A stretch of DNA of 55,618 nt from Clostridiales bacterium CHKCI006 (lineage in GTDB: Bacteria; Bacillota_I; Bacilli_A; Erysipelotrichales; Coprobacillaceae): NCBI GenBank assembly GCA_900018345.1, contig FCNA01000134.1, forward strand, positions 1-55,618, written 5' to 3'. This document shows positions 1-7,408 of this stretch, piece after piece. The notes below the pieces were generated by a model, which had not been told where the DNA came from, made no database searches, and worked only from the letters and a program-made list of their open reading frames with translations. Every line of letters begins with the position of its first letter. Position 1 is the first letter of the stretch. The translations under genes were made by a program, and so were the position numbers.

Positions 1-106
1 TACCAATGACCTTGACATTGCGAGTGGTGGTCTTCTTGCCGTTGCGGATACCCTGTTGGATAAAATAGGTAGGATTTTTAGAACGTTTATCGTAATAAAG
101 TTTCAT
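1..106 (-). CDS. IS1634-type transposase, N-terminal part, cut by the window edge
   Basis: The 35 visible codons start at an ATG at 106, preceded by an AGAGGTG ribosome binding site at 113-119. The peptide begins MKLYYDKRSKNPTYF and continues with a basic GKKTTTRNV stretch, which I recognise as the conserved start of IS1634/IS4-type DDE transposases of Bacillota. The catalytic domain lies outside the window, so completeness cannot be judged. It faces away from the accessory genes that follow, and its insertion may have removed the promoter or 5' end of the next gene. A second, unrelated-in-sequence IS1634-like N-terminal piece lies at 39775-39966. Confidence 0.75.
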   Translation of the reverse strand, partial: MKLYYDKRSKNPTYFIQQGIRNGKKTTTRNVKVIG

Positions 107-295
107 GATGCAACACCTCTATAGAGATATTATACCATAGATTACAACGGCATACAACATATACAACGAAAAAATTTAAAAAAGTTGACATAAAAAAGTC
201 CACTACATCAGTGGAAATTGAAAATTTTGGCACTTTAGACTGCCCCAAACTGTAAAATTCCCGTTCCCCTTGATTACGGTGCATCCGAGGATGCT

Positions 296-685
296 TTGTG
301 TTTTCCCGATACGCTCAACGCCGTTTTGACACGGCAGGAACGCAAGGGCGATTTCATAGATACGATCTTTTACTGTCCTTACGATATACACGAGCTTGTG
401 ACCGATGCGGATATGTCCGTCATCCTGCGGGAGTTGAACGAGGATCACAAGTTCCTGCTGTTCCTGTCAGCTCTGCGGCAGTATAGCTCTACCAAGATTG
501 CCGCTATCCGTGGGCAGTCAGATCGTAACATCCGCAAGGTGCGTAATACGATGCTTAAAAAGATAAGAAAAAAGCTGCTTGCCGCACTCACCGAAACAGT
601 GCAGGCACAGCAGCCCTTGACCTTGCTTGAAAAAGAATTTCTGAGCGAAAATTGCGTGGATATTGAAAAAAACACGAAAAAGTAG
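296..685 (+). CDS. Sigma-70 region 4-like DNA-binding protein of a mobile element, 5' end disrupted
   Basis: The open frame gives 129 residues from a TTG at 296 but stays open back to 239. The C-terminal half (KFLLFLSALRQYSSTKIAAI, then QSDRNIRKVRNTMLKKIRKK) reads as a helix-turn-helix like sigma-70 region 4, followed by a basic tail. Proteins of this type are carried by integrative elements of Clostridia and probably bind DNA, but their role is not established. No ribosome binding site precedes the TTG. The neighbouring frame upstream from GTG 211 reads VEIENFGTLDCP, and removing one A at 247-249 would join it to NCKIPVPLDYG, giving a CPNC zinc motif. The gene is therefore probably longer and frameshifted, or truncated by the IS at the window edge. 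Family assignment is moderate. Confidence 0.55.
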   Translation: MCFPDTLNAVLTRQERKGDFIDTIFYCPYDIHELVTDADMSVILRELNEDHKFLLFLSALRQYSSTKIAAIRGQSDRNIRKVRNTMLKKIRKKLLAALTETVQAQQPLTLLEKEFLSENCVDIEKNTKK

Positions 686-745
686 CATAATAGTAATATA
701 ATTGTGAATTATACGGGTTACAATGTATAGTGGAGGGTTTTGCAT

Positions 746-1039
746 ATGAAAACATTAACGATATGTGGCAGTATGCGTTTTGAAAACGAGATGCGGTCAA
801 TCGCATATGACCTTGAAGCAATAAAAGGCTATAATGTTCTTCAATGTGTCTATGCGCCGGAAGGAATCACTATTTCCAGTGAAGTGCTAAGTCATCTTGA
901 AAAAGCTCATTACAGAAAGATTGATATTAGCGATGGAATATATGTCGTAAATATTGGTGGCTATATTGGAGAATCGGTTAAAGCTGAAATTCAGTATGCC
1001 AAAGAAAACGGAAAGGAAATCATTTATCACTGCGATTGA
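746..1039 (+). CDS. Small nucleoside 2-deoxyribosyltransferase-like protein
   Basis: A 97-residue protein. ATG 746 is chosen because GGAGGG at 732-737 sits 8 bases upstream; the TTG at 740 is too close. The N-terminus ICGSMRFE and the later segment IYVVNIGGYIGESVKAEIQ match the Rossmann-like fold of nucleoside 2-deoxyribosyltransferases and DUF4406-type relatives, where the glycine-rich start binds the nucleotide and the conserved GES Glu is the catalytic nucleophile. Family members move deoxyribose between bases, but short versions on mobile elements are often uncharacterised. It lies between two genes of the damaged accessory segment; its own frame is intact. Function is inferred from motifs only. 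Confidence 0.6.
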   Translation: MKTLTICGSMRFENEMRSIAYDLEAIKGYNVLQCVYAPEGITISSEVLSHLEKAHYRKIDISDGIYVVNIGGYIGESVKAEIQYAKENGKEIIYHCD

Positions 1040-1075
1040 TAAATCAATTCAGTGATTATGATTGGCGTGAATAAT

Positions 1076-2003
1076 ATGGCTATGAATTTATTTGAACGCA
1101 CCAGCTCCAACTGGGTGCGATATAGCGAATATGAATGGAAAATGGCGGAGGATGGGGCTCTGTACCTTACCCCCACGAAAGCAGCGCAGCCGGGTATTTA
1201 CGATCCTCTGGCGGAATACCGGCAGATCGTACTGGACGCCATCGACATTGGGCGCATGGGAATGGCAAAGAAACCGGATACGGAGATCCAGACCGCTATC
1301 CGCCAGTTTGCCGTAAAGTACGGGCTGTTCGGCCTGATGACCGCACTTCCCACCACGCCGGATTTTATGGAATATGAAGCGGTATACCTACCGAAAACCA
1401 TTTTATAAAAGCAGAAACGATGCCTACCGAAAAATATCTGGAACTTTTCTTTCCCTTTGACAAGCTGGATGTAATTAAGCATGGACTCGAATCCATGTGG
1501 AATATCGAAAATGACCGTGTGATGATGGCGCTGGCTATGACCATGACTGACAAGCCGATGGCGGTCAATATGAGCTTTCAGCGGGAGTATGCGGAACGGT
1601 ATGACTGGATGAAGCAGCAGTTATCGACTGGGCGTTCATCTATGTCAACAGTATGCTTTATTATGAGGATTACGACACGTTGAACGAAGATACCCGCCGG
1701 CTGATGCAGCAGAGTATGGCGGCCTTTGGCGGCAATGCGCCCACCTACCATATCGCTCTGCTGGATAAGCCAACCATTATCTGGGATTTCCATTCCCTGC
1801 TTTTGGGCGTACAAATGATGTTCAGTTTTATGCTGACCGACAGCAAAAATCCGATCCGCCTTTGCAGGCACTGCACGAAAGCCTTTGTCGTAAGCAGGCC
1901 GAGCGCCGTGTTTTGTAGTCCGCAGTGCAAGAATAAGCACAATGTTTACAAGAGCAGGGCAAAGAAGAATCGCTCAGATAGGGAGGAACAAGGCAATGAT
2001 TGA
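1076..2003 (+). pseudogene. DUF6076-like mobile-element protein, broken by two 1-base deletions
   Basis: Three consecutive frames together make one protein of about 308 residues. Frame one starts MAMNLFERTSSNWVRYSE at ATG 1076 and stops after YLPKTIL; adding one A to the run at 1394-1397 continues it as YLPKNHFIKAETMPTEKYL. Frame two breaks at QQLSTG; adding one T at 1621-1622 restores QQFIDWAFIYVNSMLYYEDYD. The last part carries a C-terminal zinc motif (LCRHCTKAF ... FCSPQCKNKHN). This layout matches a protein common on integrative elements of gut Firmicutes; its function is unknown to me. The last codons overlap the start of the next gene by 8 bases, suggesting they were co-translated. Either a decayed gene or two homopolymer base-call errors. 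Confidence 0.7.
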
Positions 2004-3453
2004 TAAATGGATCGCAGAAGCAACGGAATGTGACTTCAAGGTTGCTTTGGAAGTGAAAAAGCCGAAAAGCTGGCTGAAAAGCGTCAGCGCTTTTGCAAAC
2101 GGTATCGGCGGCACACTGTTTTTCGGTATTGATGATAACAGAAATGTAGTGGGGCTTGCCGACGCACAGGCGGACGCTGAAGCAATCAGCCGCTTGATTA
2201 AAGAGCGTATCACGCCTTATCCAAACCTTATCCTCACTCCCGAACAGGAGAAAGGCAGAGATATTCTTGTGCTGTCTATTTCCGCAGGGCGTTCCACACC
2301 ATATTATTACAAGGCTGACGGCGTAATGGAAGCATATATCCGTATTGGAAACGAAAGCGTGATGGCTCCGTCGTATGTATTGAATCAGCTTCTTCTCAAA
2401 GGTATGAATCATACCTTTGACGCATTGATTTCCGAATATAATTTCAAGGACTATGCTTTTTCCAAGCTGCGTGAACGATATAAGGCTTGGACAGGTAACA
2501 GCATGGAAGAAAAGCTGTTTGATTCCTTTGAAATACGGAATGAATACGGTAAGCTGACCAATGCAGGCGCTTTGCTTGCGGATGATGCGCCGATCAAGCA
2601 ATCCCGCCTGTTCTGCACACGCTGGAACGGTCTTGATAAAAGCGGCGGTATGGTGGATGCGCTCGACGGTGCAGAGTATTCCGGCAGCTTGATTATTCTG
2701 CTCAATGAAGGGGTTAGTTTCGTAAAGCGGAATATGAAAACACGTTGGAAGAAAACAGCCAACTCCCGCATTGAAATGCCCGATTACTGCGAACGGAGCG
2801 TTTTTGAAGCTCTTGTCAATGCGTTGATTCATCGTGACTATCTGATTCTGGGTAGCGAAGTTCATATCGACATTTACGATGATCGTCTTACAATCACTTC
2901 CCCCGGCGGGATGGCGGATGGTACACGGATTCAGGAAAGGGATATTTTCAATGTTTCCTCTACCCGCCGCAATCCAGTCCTTGCTGACATTTTTGGCCGG
3001 TTGGGATATATGGAGCGACAGGGAAGCGGATTCCGAAAAATCACAGAAGCCTACCATGCGTCTCATAATTACCGGGATGAATTGGAACCCAAGTTCTATT
3101 CCGATGCAAGCTCATTTCAAGTTACGTTGTATAATTTGAATTATGGAACCGTAGTAAACACAGCTAAAGTTATGATTGAAGATGAAAATGTTGCGATTAC
3201 TCCTGATTATCTTGCGATTGAGGTTGCGATTGACGGACTGAACGCAAGCCAAGCTACGATTAAAAAAGCAAAAATGGTATTCGCAAGCATGGGCGTTGAT
3301 GGTATCTTTGGACGTTCCGATATAGCCGCCATTACAAGTGATTCTGTTACTGCCGCCGGTAATCTCATTACAAAACTGAAAAACGCAGATTTGATTGAAG
3401 CCGTCAGTGGGTTTGGAAAAGGCAAATACAAATTTAGAGTTCCAAAAGCATAG
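1996..3453 (+). CDS. AlbA_2 (Schlafen-like) domain putative transcriptional regulator
   Basis: A 485-residue protein from ATG 1996 with GGGAGGAA at 1981-1988. The N-terminal third (ECDFKVALEVKKPKSWLKSV, then FANGIGGTLFFGIDD) is the AlbA_2 domain: the acidic/aromatic start, the strand entering the NGIGG turn and the GIDDN loop are all present. The middle (NALIHRDY and a TSPGGM turn, followed by SSTRRNPVLADIF and ERQGSGFRKI) matches the GHKL-like HATPase_c_4 region of this family, and the last 80 residues look like a winged helix. Related proteins are annotated as ATP-dependent helicase-like or transcriptional regulators, and some act in phage defence; none of those roles can be shown here. It follows and overlaps the broken DUF6076-like gene. 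Confidence 0.8.
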   Translation: MIDKWIAEATECDFKVALEVKKPKSWLKSVSAFANGIGGTLFFGIDDNRNVVGLADAQADAEAISRLIKERITPYPNLILTPEQEKGRDILVLSISAGRSTPYYYKADGVMEAYIRIGNESVMAPSYVLNQLLLKGMNHTFDALISEYNFKDYAFSKLRERYKAWTGNSMEEKLFDSFEIRNEYGKLTNAGALLADDAPIKQSRLFCTRWNGLDKSGGMVDALDGAEYSGSLIILLNEGVSFVKRNMKTRWKKTANSRIEMPDYCERSVFEALVNALIHRDYLILGSEVHIDIYDDRLTITSPGGMADGTRIQERDIFNVSSTRRNPVLADIFGRLGYMERQGSGFRKITEAYHASHNYRDELEPKFYSDASSFQVTLYNLNYGTVVNTAKVMIEDENVAITPDYLAIEVAIDGLNASQATIKKAKMVFASMGVDGIFGRSDIAAITSDSVTAAGNLITKLKNADLIEAVSGFGKGKYKFRVPKA

Positions 3454-3498
3454 AGATAATGCCCGTTATCAGCCATACAGCCGATAACGGGCATTCGA

Positions 3499-3870
3499 TT
3501 AAGCATATACAAGTTCCGTTAGTACAATTTCCTCTGCACGGTTGCGAATACTGTTCATGCGGCGTACCCACTCCACCTGGTCGGCCGCTTTCAGCGCTTC
3601 GGTTACGCCTTCCTGCTCTGCTATAGCAGATACGATGCTTTCTATACGCTCATTGCATGCTTGGTCGATTTCCGCCAAATGGCAGCGCAAATTGCCTGAT
3701 GTCAGCAAGTTAGTGTAAAGAACCCTTCGGTGTTCTTTCAGATAACGACGGCGCATACGCCCGTATTTACCGATCTGATAGTCGCCGGTGTCCGGCAGGA
3801 CAAGATTCGGAATGAGAAAATCGCCCTCCCGACGGTAAGTGCCGCCCATCTGTTCAAACAGGGGTTTCAT
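3499..3870 (-). CDS. tnpV: Transposon-encoded protein TnpV
   Basis: A 123-residue protein starting MKPLFEQMGGTYRREGDF at ATG 3870, with AGGAG at 3882-3886. The layout (FEQMGG start, a YLKEHRRVLYTNLL segment, LAEIDQACNERIE helix, WVRRMNSIRNRAEEIV near the end) is that of TnpV, a small protein found in Tn4451-like and other mobilisable elements next to serine recombinases. Its molecular role is unknown. No recombinase remains in the window, so this is probably a leftover of a larger element. A longer reading frame extends upstream to 4221 but has no start signal and runs into the IS leader, so I exclude it. A perfect hairpin GGCGTTTGCGAAACGCC lies at 3905-3921, just upstream. Confidence 0.85.
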   Translation of the reverse strand: MKPLFEQMGGTYRREGDFLIPNLVLPDTGDYQIGKYGRMRRRYLKEHRRVLYTNLLTSGNLRCHLAEIDQACNERIESIVSAIAEQEGVTEALKAADQVEWVRRMNSIRNRAEEIVLTELVYA

Positions 3871-3963
3871 AAAGCCACAGCTCCTTTCTATGTTGGATTT
3901 CATAGGCGTTTGCGAAACGCCAGAACCCGCATAAATACGGGATTCTTTTCCCCGAAAAATAAA

Positions 3964-4038
3964 ACAACTCCTCACTGATTTATGGTAAAATTGAGATGTC
4001 CAGTAACAATTAACCATATCCACCAGTAAAGGAGTTGT
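3964..4038 (+). promoter_or_regulatory. Inverted repeat able to hide the transposase ribosome binding site
   Basis: ACAACTCCT at 3964-3972 is the exact complement of AGGAGTTGT at 4030-4038. The second arm contains the AGGAG ribosome binding site of the transposase, whose ATG is at 4045. An RNA entering from outside the element would contain both arms and could fold to bury the site, while an RNA starting inside would not. This arrangement is known from IS10 and IS50 as protection against read-through expression; here it is inference from sequence alone. Confidence 0.5.
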
Positions 4039-4044
4039 ACCTAT

Positions 4045-5502
4045 ATGATACCATACAAACAGCTTTCTTTGGCAGATATTTTTTCCGGTTGCTAAAATAA
4101 ATTTGACAACGATAAATATGAGTTCCTTTCCATCCTTGAACAAACCATTGATCTCGATGAAATTGTTCCGGTGTCTTTTGTTTCTCATTTTCACGCTGCT
4201 ACCGGCAGGCCCCGCAAGCATCTTCTTTACCCAATGCTGAAGGCCCTGTTATTACAGCTGATCTTCTCAATTCCAACTACCTCCCTCCTGATCGTATTTT
4301 TGAAATACTCTCAGGAACTACGGGATTTCTGCAGCTTTTCTGTTGTTCCGGATGCTTCTAAATTCACTCGGTTCAAACAGGATTTCTTATTGGACTTACA
4401 ATCCATGTTTGACAGGCTTGTTGACCTGACCGAACCGATCTGCCAACGGATTGATAAGGCAAAAGCTCCCATGCTTCTCTTTGCCACCTCCGGCATTGAG
4501 GCCTGGGTTACGGAAAACAATCCTAAATATGCCAACCGTATCATCCGGCAGCTGAAAACCTTCAAAAAAGCAAATGGGCTGGATGACTCTTTTGACCCTT
4601 ATAAAGCTACCTACGGCTCTATGCCTTCCCACGCCGCTGCCAATCCGGCCATTCAGCAGATGTACATCAACGGGCATTTTTGTTATGCCTTTAAATTCGG
4701 CATCCTGACAAACGGGCTTGGCATTGTCAGGGATATCAGCTTTTATAACAAAGACTTTCTGGATGCCCACCCGGATATCGTGGTTGGGAAGAAATCCGAC
4801 TCCCCGGACGAGCATAAAAGCCTTGCGGATTCCAAAGCCCTCATTCCTGTGCTGAAGGACTTTTTTAAGAAACATCCTCTGATCAGCCCCAAAACATTTC
4901 TGGGAGACGCAGCTTTTGACTCCGTTGAAATCTATAAATATCTGCTTCAGGAAGCTTCCTTTGACAAAGCTTATATCCCGCTTAACGGAAGAATCTCGCT
5001 TCCGGAAAGTGACTGCCCTTTAAATGAAAATGGCATTCCCTGCTGTCCGAAAGATCCTTCCCTGCCGATGAAACGGGAAGGGAGCAGATCGCATCTGCGC
5101 TGCGGATTCCCTACCATGAAGTTTGTATGCCCCAAAATGAGATGGGTATACAATAAGGAAACTGGTAAAAGTAAGCGTGTCTGCCATTGCGATGATCCCT
5201 GTACGGAATCTTCCTGCGGCAGGATGTTTTATCTTTATCCCGAGAAAAATCTGCGTGCCTACCCTGGTACAATCCGTGGTACGGATGAATGGGACTCCAC
5301 CTACAAAGTCAGAGTAACGGTTGAGAAATCCATCAACCATTTCAAAGACAGTTTTTGTGTTGCCGGGCGTAAAACCCAGAATGAGAAAACGCTTCATGCC
5401 GACCTGCTTCTCGCCGGGATTACCCAGCTCATTACGGTAATGGTTGCTGACAAACTGCACAGGCATCAATATATCCGCAGTTTAAAGCCCCTGACTGCAT
5501 AA
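4045..5502 (+). pseudogene. IS transposase (IS1182/IS5-like DDE), nonsense codon and lost catalytic Asp
   Basis: The reading frame from ATG 4045 (MIPYKQLSLADIFSGC) stops at once at TAA 4093-4095, then continues in the same frame through NKFDNDKYEFL and the rest, 485 codons in total. A CAA to TAA change would explain the stop. The N-terminal YPMLKALLLQLIFSIP is the DUF772-type transposase domain. Of the DDE triad, the second Asp (FLGDAAFDS) and the final Glu (TVEKSINHF) are visible, but the position expected to hold the first Asp reads FATSGIEAW, with Ala (codon 4483-4485) where related transposases have Asp. A cysteine-rich insert lies between the second Asp and Glu. The copy is therefore probably dead; translation could at best restart at GTG 4171. 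Exact IS family is uncertain. Confidence 0.8.
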
Positions 5503-5831
5503 TCTCACACGCCACATACCATTTCACGGGCAGATATCCCTATCTGCTTTGTTTTCATGTTTCAAAATTCGGTTATACATATCCACCTCCTGGGAATACA
5601 GTTATATCGGATCTTTACCTCGCTGGAATCAAGACTACAAACCTGTTTCGCAATTACCTATTGGATTTCAGCGGTTATATGATTTTTGCTCCTTTCCTAT
5701 AACTGCTTTTCAATTCACCACAAATGAGCCGCAGTCATATGTATTAGGTGGCTGAAACCACCCTTTACATAGTAACTCTTGGATAGATATACTTGTTTTT
5801 TATGCTTAAAGATAGCTAAAAGGAATAAGAA
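5503..5831. other. Non-coding flank of the insertion sequence
   Basis: No credible gene is seen; a 68-codon frame at 5549-5755 has no ribosome binding site and no recognisable content. It holds the IS terminator hairpin and an imperfect inverted repeat, AGCGGTTATA at 5670-5679 against TATAACTGCT at 5698-5707. The latter may be part of an IS end or of an attachment region, but I cannot prove it. Confidence 0.4.
5530..5552 (+). terminator. Terminator downstream of the transposase
   Basis: GCAGATA (5530-5536) pairs with TATCTGC (5541-5547) around a TCCC loop and is followed by TTTGTTTTC. Confidence 0.6.
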
Positions 5832-5852
5832 AAGAGTGGCTTTGCCACTCTT
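5824..5852 (-). terminator. Terminator of the gene at 5851-6855
   Basis: On the minus strand AAGAGTGGC pairs with GCCACTCTT (arms 5844-5852 and 5832-5840, loop of three), followed by a T-rich stretch. The stem begins inside the stop codon of the gene. Confidence 0.8.
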
Positions 5853-6855
5853 AGAAAGGAAAGCTTTCTTCTAAAATATCGATGCTCTGTTCATCTTCTT
5901 CATCCGCTGCGTCCTGGCTGCTTCTTACGTATTCAAATTCCTGTCCAGGTCTTCCGCTTTGCAGCCATTCCAATTTGGCTAAAGCGAGCTTGGCTTCTTC
6001 ATCTTCCTTGTCGATGGCATCGTGAGGCATCAGCAGGCTTTCGTCGATTTTTTGAGCCAGCAGGATGTCTTCGTGGTAAAGGGCAATGTTCATCAGGACA
6101 TTGGCGAGCTCACCGTTTTCAATCTGATGTTTGGCATAAGCCTCATCGATGAAATCCACATATTCCTGTTTTAGTCCAATGGTATCAAATAATTCCATGA
6201 TATCCAGTTTCCATTCCCCAATCAAAGGGTCGAGCGGGAACTGTTTTTCAAATTTCTTCACGAGCTTGATCAGACAACTGATTTCTTCTTCCGTCCAGTC
6301 AAAATCATAGAGATGAAGCATATAGCTGGACATATAGAGCCCAAATTCAAAATCAAACAGTTCGAAGAGTTCAGTCGTTGTCTGCCGTTCGTAGAGCTTG
6401 CCTAGCTTGATGGCTTTTTTCACAATCTTAAAGACCGGTTCGAAGTCTTCTTTGGTATCAATGTCATCTGCTTCAGGCAGTTGGACAGCACGGTCGATCA
6501 GTTTGGCGACCTTTGGCATGGTCTGGAAAGGATTCACTTCCTCTAAGATCGTTTGCCGGATGTAGAGGCTGAATAGCTCCGGACCGTAAAAGGCTTCTTC
6601 ATCCTCCTGCCATGCTTCAATCTCCTGGCTGAATTTGTGCGTCAGTTTGTTGATGACTTTTCGAATGTTTTCGTGTTTGGCATAGCATTTTAATATTTTC
6701 TTTTTAGATAGCTCGATGTTGTGTTCGGATAAGATCTGTTTTTTTTCGCTGGCTGGCAGCATTTCGATTTCCCGAATATATTCCAGCGTTTCTAAAAAGT
6801 CGGAATAATCGTCTGCCAGACCTTCTAATAAGTGTTGATTATTTTTCTCTAACAT
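5851..6855 (-). CDS. Hypothetical acidic, helix-rich protein
   Basis: A 334-residue protein beginning MLEKNNQHLLEGLADD, with AGGAGGAAAATC directly before the ATG. I do not recognise the family. It has no signal peptide or membrane segment and is predicted by eye to be almost entirely helical, with many Glu, Asp, Lys and Leu and a strongly acidic C-terminus (DAADEEDEQSIDILEESF). The middle (ENGELANVLMNIALYHEDI, then an EEEAKLALAKLEW-like helix pair) has the feel of TPR-like repeats. It is a single-gene unit with its own terminator, divergent from the DUF1905 gene. A cytoplasmic scaffold or regulatory protein is possible; nothing more can be supported. Confidence 0.75.
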   Translation of the reverse strand: MLEKNNQHLLEGLADDYSDFLETLEYIREIEMLPASEKKQILSEHNIELSKKKILKCYAKHENIRKVINKLTHKFSQEIEAWQEDEEAFYGPELFSLYIRQTILEEVNPFQTMPKVAKLIDRAVQLPEADDIDTKEDFEPVFKIVKKAIKLGKLYERQTTTELFELFDFEFGLYMSSYMLHLYDFDWTEEEISCLIKLVKKFEKQFPLDPLIGEWKLDIMELFDTIGLKQEYVDFIDEAYAKHQIENGELANVLMNIALYHEDILLAQKIDESLLMPHDAIDKEDEEAKLALAKLEWLQSGRPGQEFEYVRSSQDAADEEDEQSIDILEESFPF

Positions 6856-6969
6856 GATTTTCCTCCTAACATTTTAATACTAAATCTATTGTACCAAAAA
6901 ATCAGTCAAAAATATCAGAATTGTATCATTTTTTTGAAAAATAGGATAAACTAAAGATAGGTGAGTGAA

Positions 6970-7248
6970 ATGATGCATTTTTGTTATCAAAGTAAGATCT
7001 ATGCTGCCAGTCAGAAGGGCGGGGCATATGTCCTTTTTCCAGGGGATATTCGTGCCTTGTTTGGTAAAGGAAGATGTCGGGTGGTCACTTATTATGAGGA
7101 TCAGCGCTATGAGGGCAGTATTGTCAATATGGGGGTAAAAAAGGAGGATGGCTCGATCCAGTATGTGATCGGCATCCCTAAAGCGATTCGGACGATACTG
7201 CAAAAAGACATCGGGAATGATGTGAATATTGAGATCGAGATACTGTGA
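6970..7248 (+). CDS. DUF1905 domain protein
   Basis: A small protein of 92 residues. The AGGTGAG at 6959-6965 suits ATG 6970 or 6973 better than the in-frame GTG at 6961. The pattern (GGAYVLFPGDIRALFGKGRC, then YEGSIVNMG, QYVIGIPKAIRTIL and a GNDVNIEIEI end) is that of the DUF1905 beta-barrel, in which a hydrophobic core and a conserved IPKAIR-like turn are typical. Family function is unknown; members occur alone or fused to YdeI-type domains. It is monocistronic, followed by a terminator, and divergent from the acidic hypothetical gene. Confidence 0.75.
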   Translation: MMHFCYQSKIYAASQKGGAYVLFPGDIRALFGKGRCRVVTYYEDQRYEGSIVNMGVKKEDGSIQYVIGIPKAIRTILQKDIGNDVNIEIEIL

Positions 7249-7250
7249 TC

Positions 7251-7276
7251 AAGGGCTTCAACGTCCTTTTTTCTTT
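7251..7276 (+). terminator. Terminator of the DUF1905 gene
   Basis: AAGGGC (7251-7256) pairs with GTCCTT (7263-7268, one G-T pair) around a six-base loop and is followed by a T-rich run. Confidence 0.7.
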
Positions 7277-7293
7277 GCTTTTGGTCGAGATTT

Positions 7294-7393
7294 GTTAAAT
7301 CGAAGTTAAATAAGGTAAAAAAATAAATAATTATGTTGTCAAAAGTTAAATTTTTTTGTATAAAAAAGATATAGTGTTAAATAAAGTTTAAAT
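7294..7393 (+). promoter_or_regulatory. Two TTAAAT direct-repeat pairs, Pho-box-like
   Basis: TTAAAT occurs at 7295-7300 and 7306-7311, again at 7377-7382 and 7388-7393, each pair exactly 11 bases apart, with a fifth copy at 7346-7351. PhoP and PhoB of the phosphate-starvation systems bind direct repeats of about this composition with an 11-base period. The gene downstream is a Na/Pi symporter, which makes this assignment attractive. The second pair lies just before the ribosome binding site (AGGAGG, 7396-7401), so it would repress rather than activate if bound. No binding data; inference. Confidence 0.45.
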
Positions 7394-7408
7394 TTAGGAG
7401 GAATAAAC

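Larger units (their letters stand above)
3964..5550 (+). mobile_element. Degenerate insertion sequence with a DDE transposase
   Basis: The element contains the transposase reading frame 4045-5502, a leader with an inverted repeat at its 5' side and a terminator hairpin at 5530-5547 at its 3' side. I cannot define its exact ends: comparing the flanks by eye gives no convincing pair of terminal inverted repeats or target duplication. The limits given are the outermost structures that clearly belong to it. It separates the TnpV/AlbA_2 segment from ordinary chromosomal genes. Confidence 0.6.

Noticed and set aside
1828-3066. Long 412-codon frame on the minus strand
   Set aside because: It lies fully opposite the AlbA_2 gene and the end of the broken DUF6076-like gene, both with recognisable domains; it has no ribosome binding site or family likeness.
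5549-5755. 68-codon frame after the IS
   Set aside because: No start signal, unusual composition, and overlaps an inverted repeat.
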